A DNA stretch of 64,000 nt from Cladorhizidae sp. MBARI D1340-BT2 (GCA_028752905.1 JAQNBH010000003.1:3305609-3369608), one strand, 5' to 3'. Positions 10,985-21,606 are shown, counted from the stretch's first letter. Made by a program: numbers and translations. Notes: a model not told the origin generated them from the sequence alone.

Positions 10985-11768
10985 TATGGCTAGACCTTCA
11001 GTGTTAGTGCCAGAGGAAAGCACTCAGCTAGAGCTCTTCAGATGTTAATTAACTAGGAACTGTGTGGCTAGACCTTCAGTGGTGCCAGAAGAAAGCACTC
11101 GGCTAGAGCTCTCTTCAGGCGTGAATTAACTAGGAACTGTGTGGCTAGACCTTCAGTGTTAGTGCCAGAAGAAAGCACTCAGCTAGAGCTCTCTTCAGAT
11201 GTGAATTAACTAGGAACTGTGTGGCTATACCTTCACTGTGCCAGAAGAAAGCACTCAGCTAGAGCTCTCTTCAGATGTGAATTAGCTAGGAACTGTGTGG
11301 CTAGACCTTCAGTGTTAGTGCCAGAAGAAAGCACTCAGCCAGAGCTCTCTTCAGATGTGAATTAACTAGGAACTGTGTGGCTAGACCTTCAGTGTTAGTG
11401 CCAGAAGAAAGCACTCGGCTAGAGCTCTCTCCAGATGTGAATTAACTAGGAACTGTGTGGCTAGACCATCAGTGTTAGTGCCAGAAGAAAGCACTCGGCT
11501 AGAGCTCTCTTCAGATGTGAATTAACTAGGAACTGTGTGCCTAGACCTTCAGTGTTAGTGCCAGAAGAAAGCACTCGGCTAGAGCTCTCTTCAGATGTGA
11601 ATTAACTAGGAACTGTGTGGCTAGACCTTCAGTGTTAGTGCCAGAAGAAAGCACTCAGCTAGAGCTCTCTTCAGATGTGAATTAACTAGGAACTGTGTGG
11701 CTAGACCTTCAGTGTTAGTGCCAGAAGAAAGCACTCGGCTAGAGCTCTCTTCAGATGTGAACTGTGTG
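10985..11768. repeat. 80-bp minisatellite, about 9.5 copies
   Basis: Unit of 80 bases with words GTGTGGCTAGACCTTCAGTG, CCAGAAGAAAGCACTC and TCAGATGTGAATTAACTAGG. Early copies are shorter (missing GTTAGT or CT), later ones are nearly identical, so homogenisation is stronger to the right. In intron 1. Confidence 0.95.
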
Positions 11769-12183
11769 GGAGCTACAGGGCTCTGAAGTGTGGCACGCCC
11801 CCATCCCTTTTTCTACAGATTTCGGAATTTGATATTTTGATTTGTAGCCCCCCCCCCCCCCCCCCCCCCCCCATAAGAAGAACCTAACCCCCCCATTTCT
11901 TCTAATAAGGTATGTGTAGTACTACCACACCCTCTTCTAGGACCCCCTGGGGTCCTTGGGGAATGCCCTGGGATATTCCCCATCCCTATAGCCCTGGTTG
12001 CAAGTGTAGACTATCCTACATAGCTCTGGCAAAATATGGAACTGCACCGGAGCAGTGGCATTGACTTGTCATGGCACTTGGAAAACCCCAAAATTCCATG
12101 ACAAATACATGAATATTTTTTGATGAGTAGTTCATAAGCCAAAATCCTCTCTCTCTCTTTCTCTTTGAACTCGAACTCTCCAG
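11769..12183. other. end of TTC17 intron 1, with C-tract and splice acceptor
   Basis: Contains a 24-base C run (about 11849-11872). The ends CAGGGCTCTGAAG (11776) and CTATAGCCCTG (11996) could be the ends of a small hAT-like element, but no target duplication is seen. The last 40 bases are a CT-rich tract leading to TCTCCAG, the acceptor of exon 2. Confidence 0.5.
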
Positions 12184-12437
12184 GTTGCTTCCCCTTTCAG
12201 CCTCCATCAACCCTATGACCTCATGGCCTTCACCCAGCAAGAGAAGAGGGTTTCTCTCCTGAAGGATCTCAAACAACAGCTTATCGACTACAAGGAAGAG
12301 TTTGAACACTATTCTGGTTTCGATTCGTTTGATGCAAGCTATCGGGCGAGCCATCCCGAGTGCCGCAACGTCAAGCTGATATCTAGTTACGATCTCACGG
12401 TCAGTACGGTACTGCCACTCAAGTACAAGGGGATTGA
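12184..12437 (+). CDS. TTC17: TTC17 exon 2
   Basis: 254-base exon that begins directly after CTCTCCAG and joins exon 1 in phase 0. It reads VASPFSLHQPYDLMAF and then a charged helix (EKRVSLLKDLKQQLIDYKEE), the counterpart of the SPMNLKHPHDLVILMRQE and KELEKQL region of vertebrate TTC17. It ends YKGI plus two bases (GA) before GTAAGT. The internal ATG at 12223 is not a start. Confidence 0.9.
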
Positions 12438-12838
<401 letters not shown>

Positions 12839-13084
12839 AGGCAAAATGTTCTTCAGATTCTGCACACTTCACTGCATGACCTTGATACATGTATATAGCT
12901 CAAAAGATGGCTCTCTCTGCGTGCTCTCATTGGACACTAAAAAAGTTGCATAGGTACAACCCTGCTTGCAGCTAAAGTGGGCGTACCTCAAAATCTGAGA
13001 GCCTGAGCTTGCAGCAAGTGTAGCTCGTGGTCCAATCATAAGTATAGTTTTTACATCTTTGCAATATTGTAGTGCATAGGAGTA
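12839..13084. other. single-copy intron 2 segment
   Basis: Unique sequence with nothing recognisable. Confidence 0.4.
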
Positions 13085-13425
13085 GCATTTAGCATGTAGT
13101 GGCCAGTTAACCCGTGGACATTTTCAGAGCCCACACTTGACCACTAGCCTTACTGCCTTTCAGTTGCAACCCATGGACATTTTCAGGGCCCACACTTGAC
13201 CACTAGCCTTATTGCCTTTCAGTTGCAACCCATGGACATTTTCAGGGCCCCCACTTGACCACTAGCCTTACTGCCTTTCAGTTGCAACCCATGGAGGGTC
13301 CACACTTGACCACTAGCCTTATTGCCTTTCAGTTGCAACCCATGGAGGGTCCACACTTGACCACTAGCCTTATTGCCTTTCAGTTGCAACCCATGGATAT
13401 TTTCAAGGCCCACAATTGACCACTG
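13085..13425. repeat. 59-bp and shorter minisatellite with acceptor-like sites
   Basis: About six copies of a unit that contains CCACTAGCCTTATTGCC, then TTTCAGTTGCAACCCATGGA. Full units are 59 bases; two central ones lack CATTTTCAG. Each copy carries TGCCTTTCAG, which looks like a 3' splice site. Confidence 0.9.
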
Positions 13426-13960
13426 ACCACTTCTTCCTCTTGCCACAGCAGTAACTGCTCCTTGTGCTTACTCATAAAGTGGAAGATCTGTAGGTTTGTC
13501 CGTTTGCTTAGGTACTCAAGGTCGCTGGTTCGATTCCTCGCAAAATCACTTTACCACTTTTTCCCCCACTTCCACTCGAGCCTACCTTCCCCCCCCCCCT
13601 CCCCCCTTTTTTTCTGTTTGCTTTGTACTCAAGGGTTCCATCTTGGGCGGAACCATCCTTCATTTCCCCCTCCCACTTTTATCTTCCTTTTCTTCCCCCC
13701 CCTCCCCCTTGTACTCAAGGTCCTCATTTCAATTCTGTGTGGAATCATTCCCATAAAGGGCAGTTCTGTGGGTTTGTCCGTTTGCTTTGGTACGCAGGGT
13801 CTCTGGTTTGATACTTCCCACGCTCCCTCCCCTTTCCCCCCCTCCCACTTCTTTCCCATTTGCGTGGTATTCCAACTTGGAATAGCTCACTTCTCCATTC
13901 TTGTTTGACCCCATTTCCCGCCCCCTACCAACAACAGGAAGTAATGTGGGATGACTGCAA
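13426..13960. repeat. C/T-rich degenerate repeat (GTACTCAAGG units)
   Basis: Loose repeats built around TTTGTACTCAAGG followed by CT- and C-rich tracts (13587-13612, 13695-13710, 13834-13845). Copies are too diverged for a fixed period. Open frames on both strands follow from the low complexity. Confidence 0.6.
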
Positions 13961-14000
13961 TGTAAACAACAACAACAACAGCAACAACAACAACAACGAC
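13961..14000. repeat. (AAC)n microsatellite
   Basis: About 12 AAC triplets with GC interruptions, in intron 2. Confidence 0.9.
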
Positions 14001-14530
14001 GACAGCCCTAATGTCTGCCTGTATAACGTGTGTGGGTGGTGTCCACATTTCAATACGAGTGGAATCATAATTTCAAGATTCCCAGAATTCGATCCTGGTC
14101 CTGGGTGGAGTCATTCAAACACCACCCCCCACCAACATCGCGCAATTCTGTGGGGTGGCTTCAACAACAACAGAAGAAGATGACAGTCCGTAGGAGAGCT
14201 ATGTCTGTCTGTACAATAAAAACACAGGTTGTGTGTGTGTGTGTGCGTGTGTGTGTATTAATAGGTCACTGGATGCCAGGACATCTTGACAGCACTCCAC
14301 TCACGCATAGTTACAAATAACCCACCTAGTCACGAGACACGAGAGGGTTAAAATTGATCGATTTGGGGGGCTAGCAGCAAAGTTCAGTTGCAGGGAGGCT
14401 GAGGTCGGAGTGCAGATGTATGCACTGATTTGAAATTTGAATCGTCTTCCACACCACACATACTGTATACATATAGAGTCATCATTGAAGTGGGTGTGGT
14501 CTACAAAGCAATTCACATCTGTCCCTTCAT
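14001..14530. other. single-copy intron 2 segment with a GT run
   Basis: Unique apart from a GT run at 14229-14258. No gene supported. Confidence 0.4.
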
Positions 14531-14672
14531 CAAACTCCAATACTCCTCTGCCACTCCCCTCCTCCTGCCATGCCCCTCCTCCCTGCCACTCCCCTCCTCC
14601 CTGCCACTCCCTTCCTCCCTCCTCCCTGCCACTCCCCCTCCTCCTGCCACTCCACCCTGCCATGCCCCCTTC
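14531..14672. repeat. CT-rich minisatellite (CCTCCTGCCACTCC)
   Basis: About eight copies of a 17-21-base pyrimidine-rich word with TGCCACTCCC. Confidence 0.85.
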
Positions 14673-14879
14673 ATCTAAATATCTGTGTATCTTGGCATGT
14701 CCTGAACCGAAGCCAGATCCTCCAATACCTGCAGTCATGCTGTGGGCAAGTGTTCAGATGTCTGAGGTTCAGGGTTCTTCAATACTGGCTAGGGCTATAG
14801 GGCTTCAGGTGGGCAACAACTATGAACTTTGGACCTCTATCGATATCAGGCCGGCAAAGGAGAGCGTCACCGTAAAAGC
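14673..14879. other. single-copy intron 2 segment
   Basis: Unique; open in one frame over about 190 bases but with no similarity to TTC17. The exon 2 to exon 3 join is in phase without it. Confidence 0.4.
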
Positions 14880-15100
14880 TTGTTGTTAAGCTTGTTGTTA
14901 AGTGTGTGGTTAAGCTTGTGGTTAAGCTTGTAAAGCTTGTGGTTAAGTGTGTGGTTAAGCTTGTGGTTAGACGTGTGGCTAACCATGTGGCTAATTAATC
15001 GTGTGGTTAAGCTTGCAGTTAAGCTTGTGGTTAAGCATGTGGCCAGGCTTGTGGTTAAGCATGTCGTTAAGCTTGTGGTTAAGCTTGTTGTTAAAAGCTG
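14880..15100. repeat. 12-14-bp repeat (GTGGTTAAGCTT)
   Basis: About 17 imperfect copies of GTGGTTAAGCTT, many containing a HindIII-like AAGCTT word. Confidence 0.9.
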
Positions 15101-15565
15101 GGTGCTTATAGCATCAGTCAGCTAGAAAGTGGACCCTTACAGTAACACCCAGCAGGTGCCTAACAAGCAATAGCCCATGTGCGGTTATAATAATAAATTT
15201 CTTGTAGGTAAGGATCATCAGCGTATGTGCCTGGCTAGCTAGAAGGCGTGGCGTATAGTTGAGCTGTTGTTGAATAACCTAGAGAGGGTCAGAAATTGAA
15301 GGAAATAAATGGTCTTTTGAGCAGGAGGAGACATAGTCACGACCAACACCTAACAATAGGGCTAGAACCAACAGTAAAATAAGTGCTATATAGCTTAACA
15401 AAGAGTAGGTGCTCAGTATAGGCACTGGCTTAACAAAGAGTCGGTGTTCAGTATAGACACTGGCTTAACAAAGAGTCGGTGCTCAGTATAGGCACTGGCT
15501 TAACAATGTACGGTATTTGAGTAAAATATAGCTGCTGCCATGAACTATTTTTCTCTCCTCTGCAG
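15101..15565. other. end of TTC17 intron 2 with a three-copy repeat
   Basis: Unique sequence with three copies of a roughly 46-base unit containing GGCTTAACAAAGAGT (15385-15505). It ends in TTCTCTCCTCTGCAG, the acceptor of exon 3. Confidence 0.6.
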
Positions 15566-15779
15566 TTTCCTTGACCACCTGGTCCTCATGGCCATCCCTC
15601 CTCCTGCTGAGCCGCACTGCACTCTGACCCCACTAGACTTCAGTGTGTGGGCACTGGAACACCTGGAGGGTGTCCAGTGGAGGCGTGGCCTGGTCACACC
15701 TCCAGAGAAGACTGTTCTGGATGGCATGAACATGAGGATGGAAGTGTTTGGAAGTTTTGTCCATCAGGCCTTGCAGCAG
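15566..15779 (+). CDS. TTC17: TTC17 exon 3 (first Pro/Cys motif)
   Basis: 214-base exon. Its first T completes an Asp codon with the GA from exon 2. It reads FLDHLVLMAIPPPAEPHC, then TLTPLDFSVWALEHLEGVQ, matching the PEQPDCTKILELPYS region of vertebrate TTC17. It ends FVHQALQQ before GTGAAG, phase 0. The EPHC...DFSVWALEHLEGVQ block is repeated in exon 7 as EPRC...LSMAAMDHLEPM, so the protein is an internal duplication. The Met at 15540 lies in the intron and is not a start. Confidence 0.9.
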
Positions 15780-16348
15780 GTGAAGGCTAGGGCTAAGAAG
15801 CTAGGGTTAGGGCTAAATCTAGTGGTAGGGGTAAGGTCTAGGGCAAAGGGGCTAGGGCTAGGGTTAAAGTTAGAGCTAAGAGCCTAGTGATAAAGTTAAA
15901 GTTAGAGCTAGGAGCCCAAGACTAGGGTTGAAGCTAGGGTTGAAGCTAGGGTTGAAGCTAGGAACCTAAGGATAGGGTTAAAGCTAGAGAGGAGGCTAAG
16001 GATAGGGTTAAAGTTAGAGCTAGGAGCCCAAGACTAGGGTTGAAGCTAGAGCTGGGAACCTAAGGATAGGGTTAAAGCAGAGAGGAGGCTAAGGATAGGG
16101 TTAAAGCTAGAGCTAGGAACCTAAGGATAGAGTTAAAGCTAGAGAGGAGGCTAAGGATAGGGTTAAAACTAGAGAGGAGGCTAAGGATAGGGTTAAATCT
16201 AGAGCTAGGAACCTAAGAATAGGGTTAAAGATAGAGTTAGTAGGTGCCTAAGGATAAGGTTAAAGCTAGAGCTAGGAGCCTAATAGGGTTAGGGGCTAGA
16301 GCTAGGAGGATAAGGTTAAAGATAGAACTAGAAGCCTAGGGCTAGGTA
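15780..16348. repeat. CTAGGG/TTAAAG-type degenerate array, left block
   Basis: Begins about five bases after the exon 3 donor. Words GCTAGGGTT, GGATAGGGTTAAAG and GAGCTAGGAGCC alternate in units of about 35-45 bases. Purine-rich on the + strand. The same word set resumes at 17476, so the segment between looks inserted. Confidence 0.85.
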
Positions 16349-17475
16349 AGGGTAGCCAAAGTGGTCGATATCGACCCCTGAGGGTTGATAAGACTATCCA
16401 CGGTGTCGATAAATGCCTAGGGGTCGAAAGAGGGTCGATGAGCAGAAAAGGGGGTCGTTAGCTAACGATCAAAGCTGGGCACCAAAGGGTCATTAGTATT
16501 ATAACGCGTGGGGCGGAGTTATTTTCTAGTGATCGCCTCAATCAGGAAAACCCCTGCCTTAAGATGGGACTAGAGTTTGAAAAACTTCAACACCATCTGC
16601 CCTAAAACAAAGCGGTGTTGGTTAAAAGATTAATTTAATAAAACAGTCACGCTTTAGTGAACATTTGGAGTTAGTGCTTTTCGATCACATTTGGAGTTAG
16701 TGCTTTTCGATCACATTTGGAGTTAGTGCTTTTCGATCTCTTAGGCTCTCTACAACGTTAGGCAATGTTTAGCTAACGATCGACTTTTGTGATACTCCTT
16801 CTCCTATAGAAACATGCACAGGTGGAGTGTAGAAGCTTTACCCGAGCTTAAGAAAGCTCCTGGTCGGTGACACCAAGCAATAGCAATGAAGGTAGGAAAA
16901 GGCCAACTGTAATTTTGTGCGCAAATAATTTTCAACATGTAGCTAGCTAGCTTAGATAGAGCTATGCATGCTAATATTATAAGCAATGTCCTATTTTCTA
17001 GAAGACAATACTGCCTATTTAGTGGACTGGTCCGCACTAATATTATTAATTGACGCCAATTGTTAATTGACGCCAATTGCAGTTAATCGTTAATTAACGA
17101 AGTCGCTAACTTTAACTATGCCCACCTTTGCTAACGACCTTATTAATACTGAATTTGGTATGATAGTACCAAATTTAGTATAGTATGTCACATGCGCAGC
17201 GCCTGACCATGCGCTAGGCGTGACCATGCGCAAGGCTTGACCAAAACTTAAATACACACAATTCTTTTTATGACAATAACCATCGAAACAAGGAGGAGGA
17301 GATATATACCCACACATATTTTAATGGTAAAAACATGTGATATTTGGCCTGAATTTTAAACATAATTTTTTTTTTAAGCATAAAGGCCGGTAAATACACA
17401 CAAAATAAAAATGTGACTTAATTTAGTTTATATAGTTATGGAGGGGTCGATAGTCTAAAATGTTTGCCTGCCCCT
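16349..17475. mobile_element. candidate non-autonomous DNA transposon inside the CTAGGG array
   Basis: A 1.1-kb non-array segment splits the CTAGGG array. Its ends are imperfect inverted repeats: left AGGGTAGCCAAAG then GGTCGATATCGACCCCT; right, on the other strand, AGGGGCAGGCAAACA then GACTATCGACCCCT. Inside are three 26-base tandem copies of ATTTGGAGTTAGTGCTTTTC (about 16657-16739), repeats of TTAATTGACGCCAATTG (about 17047-17081) and AGCTAACGATC words. I see no transposase. Direct flanking duplication is not clear because the target is itself repetitive. Superfamily not assigned. Confidence 0.55.
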
Positions 17476-18015
17476 GGGCTAGGGTTAAAACAAGAGCTAC
17501 ATGTAGGAGCATACGGCTATATAGGGTTAAAATTAAAGCTAGGAGCCTAGGGCTAGGATTAAAGCTAGAACTAGGCTTGGCCCTAGGCTAAAGTTAGGAC
17601 TAGGGCTAGGGCTATAGCTAAGGGATTAAGCTAAAGCTAGGGCTAGGGCTAAAGCTATAGCTAAGGGACTAGGCTAAAGCTAGGGCTAGGGCTAAAACTA
17701 TAGCTAAGGGACTAGGGCTAGGGCAAAGCTATGGCTAAGGGACTAGGCTAAAGCTATGGCTAGGGCTAAAGCTATGGCTAAGGGACTAGGCTAAAGCTAG
17801 GGCTAGGGCTAAAGCTATAGCTAAGGGACTAGGCTAAAGCTAGGGCTAGGGCTAAAGCTATAGCTAAGGGACTAGGCTAAAGCTAGGGCTAGGGCTAAAG
17901 CTATAGCTAAGGGACTAGGCTAAAGCTAGGGCTAGGGCTAAAGCTATAGCTAAGGGACTAGGCTAAAGCTAGGGCTAAGACTACAACTACAACTATGGTT
18001 AGGGATAGGACTAAG
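17476..18015. repeat. 43-bp CTAGGG-type array, right block
   Basis: Starts degenerate and becomes regular, with a 43-base period of GCTATAGCTAAGGGACTAGG plus AAAGCTAGGGCTAGGGCTA. About eight good copies between 17600 and 17960. Variants CTATGG and CTATAG are mixed. Confidence 0.93.
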
Positions 18016-18166
18016 GGACCTACAGTATCGATAGGTGTGTAGGTTATTCTGGCCTCATCACCTTATGTGCCTCCCTCTCTCTGTTCTTGCTCTTCCTTCT
18101 ACCTCTCCTTCCTCCCCTCATCCTCTCTTCTGACTGCTGACTGTCTGTCTTCCTTTGCTCTCTCAG
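18016..18166. other. end of TTC17 intron 3
   Basis: CT-rich unique sequence leading to TTGCTCTCTCAG, the acceptor of exon 4. Confidence 0.6.
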
Positions 18167-18276
18167 AACAAGACCTCCTGGGTGCTGTTCAACTTGGCCA
18201 GTCTCTACTGGAGGGCCAGAGGGAATGCTCACCATGCAATTGAGTGTATCAGGAGAGCTCTTCATTATTCTCCACA
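18167..18276 (+). CDS. TTC17: TTC17 exon 4 (first TPR)
   Basis: 110-base exon: NKTSWVLFNLASLYWRARGN, then AHHAIECIRRALHYSP plus CA. It matches NTSSWVLYNMASFYWRIKNE and the AMRALHFS segment of vertebrate TTC17, a TPR helix pair. The donor is CACA|GTGAGT, phase 2. The same TPR type recurs in exon 9 (LFDLASLYWRARGD, IECLRRAVHFAP). Confidence 0.92.
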
Positions 18277-18277
18277 G

Positions 18278-18444
18278 TGAGTAGCAGCTACAACAACAAT
18301 AGCAATAATAACAATAGCAATAAAACAACAATAGCAATAAAACAATAATAATTAATAATAATAATAACAATAGAAATATAATGATGATAATATAATAATA
18401 ATAATAATAGTAATAACAATAACAATAATAATAATAATAATAAC

Positions 18445-18512
<68 letters not shown>

Positions 18513-18529
18513 CAATAATAGTAATAAAT
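18278..18529. repeat. (AAT)n/(AAC)n microsatellite at the start of intron 4
   Basis: Begins within 15 bases of the exon 4 donor. AAT triplets with AACAATAGC and TAATG interruptions, purest at 18430-18510. Confidence 0.95.
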
Positions 18530-18660
18530 ATACGTTATTACATTGATACGGGGAAATATCACGAGTCTGTGGCTAGTATTTCCACGAGTGCCGCAGGCAC
18601 GAGTGAAAATACCGGCCAATCAGACGAGTGATATTTCACCGTATCAATTTAATAATGTAT
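18530..18660. mobile_element. foldback (MITE-like) element with GATACGGGGAAATATCAC ends
   Basis: About 130 bases that fold on themselves. Left arm ATTGATACGGGGAAATATCA pairs with right arm TGATATTTCACCGTATCAAT. The inner arms TATTTCCACGAGTGCCG and GGCACGAGTGAAAATA meet at GCCGCAGGC near 18592. The outer ends TACGTTATTACATT and AATTTAATAATGTA also pair. It is inserted at the edge of an AAT tract, so a TA or TTA target duplication cannot be read. No coding capacity. Confidence 0.75.
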
Positions 18661-18835
18661 TTATCATGGGACTGAGGATGCGCAAACCTTTACTGAGCAT
18701 GCGCATATCGGGTAGGTAATAACAAGTAGGTAATAACAAGTAGGTAATAACAAGTACGCGATATGGTAAAATATCACAGTAGTTCTATTTGTACTATTCT
18801 CTATGAGTGGAGTAGATAGCTACATGATAATAACT
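18661..18835. other. single-copy intron 4 segment with short repeat
   Basis: Holds three to four copies of AGTAGGTAATAACA (about 18710-18755); otherwise unique. Confidence 0.5.
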
Positions 18836-19102
18836 AGTAATAAAATAATAATAATGATAACAATAGAAATAAGAAACAATAATAAATATAATGATGATGA
18901 TGGTAATAATAATAGTAGTAGTAGTAGTAGTAGTAGTAATAATAATAATAATAGCAACAATAATAGTAATAATAACTAGCAATAACTAGCAATAAGTAAT
19001 AATAAATTAAAATAATAATAATAATAATGATAATAATAATAAATAATAATAATGATAATACTGTAATGATAATAATAAATAATATGGTGATAATAATAAT
19101 AA
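18836..19102. repeat. degenerate (AAT)n/(AGT)n tract
   Basis: AAT-rich with a GTA run at 18915-18937 and GATAATG interruptions. Confidence 0.9.
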
Positions 19103-19248
19103 TTAAAACACCTTCTCAATAATCAACTTCAAGTTGTATTCACTCAATGTTTCAACTAGATGCTCTAGCCTTCACCAGGAAAATTTGAAGTTGATTATTG
19201 AGAAGGTGATTTTAATGGTATTATGTCATATGAGAGTTCTTTGAGAAT
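19103..19248 (-). ncRNA. hammerhead-ribozyme-like element, copy 2 with complete stem I
   Basis: Read on the - strand this has the full type I hammerhead order. The stem I arms are a perfect 24-base inverted repeat (19109-19132 and 19185-19208). Between them lie the first core box CTGGTGA (19178-19172; consensus CTGATGA, one change), a stem II hairpin with GGCTA and TAGTT arms, GAAAC (19153-19149), then ATT where the best copy has GTC. One core base is mutated and stem III is lost, so it should be inactive. The tail CATATGAGAGTTCTTTGAGA (19228-19247) is shared with other copies. Both sides are AAT repeats. Confidence 0.6.
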
Positions 19249-19269
19249 AATAATAATGATGATAATAAT

Positions 19270-19335
19270 GATACTTTTGATCATCAACTTCACTCGAAGT
19301 TTTGGCTAGAAGCTCTAGCCTCATCAGAGATGCTG
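19270..19335 (-). ncRNA. hammerhead-like fragment, copy 3
   Basis: On the - strand: CTGATGA (19327-19321), a perfect 7-base stem II (GGCTAGA and TCTAGCC around a 3-base loop), then AAAAC in place of GAAAC and TTC in place of GTC. The stem I strand GAGTGAAGTTGATGATCA follows. Catalytic G12 is changed, so it is likely dead. Confidence 0.5.
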
Positions 19336-19424
19336 AGACTCACATAAGGATGGTACCTGTAGATAGCACGTGCGGCAAACCACACCCTGGCACATGTGTG
19401 ATGCATGTGACCAGATTGGTGGGG

Positions 19425-19629
19425 GGTAATAATAAGAATATATAGTAACAAATAAATATTAATATAATAACATATAATAACAAATAAATAATAATAATAT
19501 AATAACAAATAAATAATAATAATAATATAATAATAATATAACAGCAATATAATATAACAACAATATAATAATAATAATTTAATAACAAATATATAATAAC
19601 AAATAAGTATAATAACAAAATAACAAATA

Positions 19630-19660
<31 letters not shown>

Positions 19661-19767
19661 TAATAACAAATAACAAATAAATAAATAACAAATAAATAAT
19701 AATAATAATAATATAATAACAAATAAAATAATTAACATATAAATAATAATAGTATAATAATAATAAT
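19425..19767. repeat. AT-rich AATA/ACAAATA degenerate repeat
   Basis: Mixture of AATAATA and ATAACAAATAAAT words over about 340 bases. Tyr/Leu/Ile-rich frames on the - strand are artefacts. Confidence 0.9.
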
Positions 19768-19953
19768 GTGGGTGTATTTGGTGATGAGGCCATGTCTTTT
19801 ATTAAGGAGTTGGGCAGGAAAAATAAGGAGGAGACTAGGGAGGCTAAGGCCCATTTGTACTTGCTCCAAAGGTTGTCTGTAGAAATACAGCGTGGAAACA
19901 CTGCTGCTGTGCTGGGAACATCTTGCCTGCAGGAAACCTCAGACTGCTTTTAA
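19768..19953 (+). pseudogene. C-terminal reverse-transcriptase tail of a retroelement (fragment)
   Basis: A coding-looking island in AT repeats. It reads VGVFGDEAMSFIKELGRKNK, then HLYLLQRLSVEIQRGNTAAV and LGTS. The layout (FGxEAxxFIxxLG, then LxQRLSVxIQRGNAxAxxGT) is typical of the last part of reverse-transcriptase-like proteins of animal retroelements. It has no start of its own, and upstream sequence is repeat, so it is a truncated relic. The TCATCATAATAAT tail that follows would fit a 3' microsatellite end of such an element. Confidence 0.5.
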
Positions 19954-19959
19954 CTTATC

Positions 19960-20252
<293 letters not shown>

Positions 20253-20253
<1 letters not shown>

Positions 20254-20574
20254 AGAATTAATTAGGTATTTGGACTCTGATATTGCCTTTTTAGTTTATT
20301 AGTAAATGTTTGATAATTAGACAACCGCTTTAGTTCTTGTCTCGGTAATAATATAATTAAATAATAATAAATGAGAAAACCAAGAAGATAGCATGCTATA
20401 ATTATTCTGTATTTTGTAATTAGTTACATATTTATATTTACATACAAATATGTAAATGGATTCTTAATATAAAACTAACACTACTAGTAAAACTATTATT
20501 ACTAGTTAACAAACCCCTTAACAAAATATGAATACATAACTACATAACTTGACCAGAAAAGTTATGGTGGTCAT
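20253..20574. other. single-copy AT-rich intron 4 segment
   Basis: Unique, with ACATACAAATATGTA-like short inverted words; no gene or element recognised. Confidence 0.4.
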
Positions 20575-20870
20575 GGCTTCAAGTTCAGGCTCTTGAGAGT
20601 AGTGGCTCCACAGTCTCGATTGAACCACTCACACTTTGTGCTAGGCTGATGTGCAATGCCTCCCTCACTAGCAGTTCCTTCTCTGTCTCCTGGCCTGATC
20701 TAAGAGGGTGGCTTCCTCCCACAAAATAGGATGTCCACCTTGGTGTTCTCTCACTCTTGTCTTCAGGGTCTTCTGTTGGTCTCCTCCCCTATGTAGTACT
20801 TCCCACAGTGCAAGGGATGTGGTACATAACACAGGAGTACATACTAGCTGGTAATTCATCCTTCACTCAC
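20575..20870 (-). pseudogene. Penelope-like element GIY-YIG endonuclease fragment, frameshifted
   Basis: On the - strand three frames together give the C-terminal endonuclease pattern of Penelope-like retroelements. One frame reads PLHCGKYYIGEETNR (the YYIG box). The next reads LKTRVREHQGGHPILWEEA and TLLDQARRQR. The third reads ELLVREALHISL, and then FNRDCGATTL. In the family these are CGKxYIGET, RxxEH, xxW, LDRxxxxxxRLVKEAIHI and NRDxG. At least two frameshifts and a stop separate the pieces, so it is dead. The reverse transcriptase part is absent. Confidence 0.62.
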
Positions 20871-20879
20871 TAAGTTGTG

Positions 20880-21135
20880 CCTTTTATTTTATTTACACTG
20901 TAGTTAGTTAGTTAGTTACATGTAGTTACTTAGCTAGTTGTTAGTTATTTAGTTAGTTACATGTAGTTACTTAGCTAGTTGTTAGTTTCTTAGTTAGTTA
21001 CATGTAGTTACTTAGCTAGTGTTAGTTATTTAGTTAGTTACATGTAGTTACTTAGCTAGTTGTTAGTTATTTAGTTAGTTACATGTAGTTACTTAGTTAG
21101 TTACAATGTGCATAGTTACTTACTTATTGCTTATT
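20880..21135. repeat. about 43-bp repeat of TAGTTAGTTACATGTAGTTA
   Basis: Five copies of a TTAGTTAGTTACATGTAGTTACTTAGC-type unit, ending in TTTATT-rich sequence and GTTT repeats (21160-21180). Confidence 0.88.
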
Positions 21136-21394
21136 TTTTATTTTTTATTATTTAATTATTTGTTTGTTTGTTAGTTTGTTTGTTCGTTCGATTCATTCAT
21201 TCATTTGCATATTTTCCTGTGGGGTTTTCCTGTGGGGTTGTTAATAGTGATTGTACTAGTACTTGTAGGGTTAAGGTTTTATGTAAATGATATTAAAAAT
21301 CCATTGATCTATAGTAGATCTATAGTGCTCAGGCTATCTTCTTGGCTTTCCTTCATTTGTTTGGTGGGAAGCTAGCCACCGTATGTATCAACCT
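21136..21394. other. single-copy intron 4 segment
   Basis: T-rich start, then unique sequence; no gene seen. Confidence 0.4.
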
Positions 21395-21520
21395 CACGTG
21401 AGCCTTAGCCTTCGTTATTCCTGATGAAGGCTGCCGAAATGCTGAGGAGTAAAATTTAAAGTTGAATATAGAGAAATTCAGTGTGTGTTACTAGGTCAAC
21501 TGAGAGTTCATTGAGAATTA
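21395..21520 (+). ncRNA. hammerhead-like fragment, copy 4 (strongly degraded)
   Basis: On the + strand: CTGATGA (21421-21427), a collapsed stem II (AGGCTGCC) and GAAA (21436-21439), then TGCT in place of CGTC. Downstream AAAGTTGAATATAGAGAAATTC resembles the stem I strand. The tail GTCAACTGAGAGTTCATTGAG is shared with the copies at 7.05 and 54.15 kb. It lies 0.55 kb from the Penelope-like fragment. Confidence 0.42.
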
Positions 21521-21606
21521 TTAATAATAATAATAATAACAACACAACAACAACAAAAATGCACACATGTGTAAATGAAGGGCACTGTCACAATGTTCTT
21601 GCTGTA

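Noticed and set aside
14673..14890. Possible extra TTC17 exon between exons 2 and 3
   Set aside because: The frame is open but not similar to TTC17, and exon 2 joins exon 3 in phase without it.
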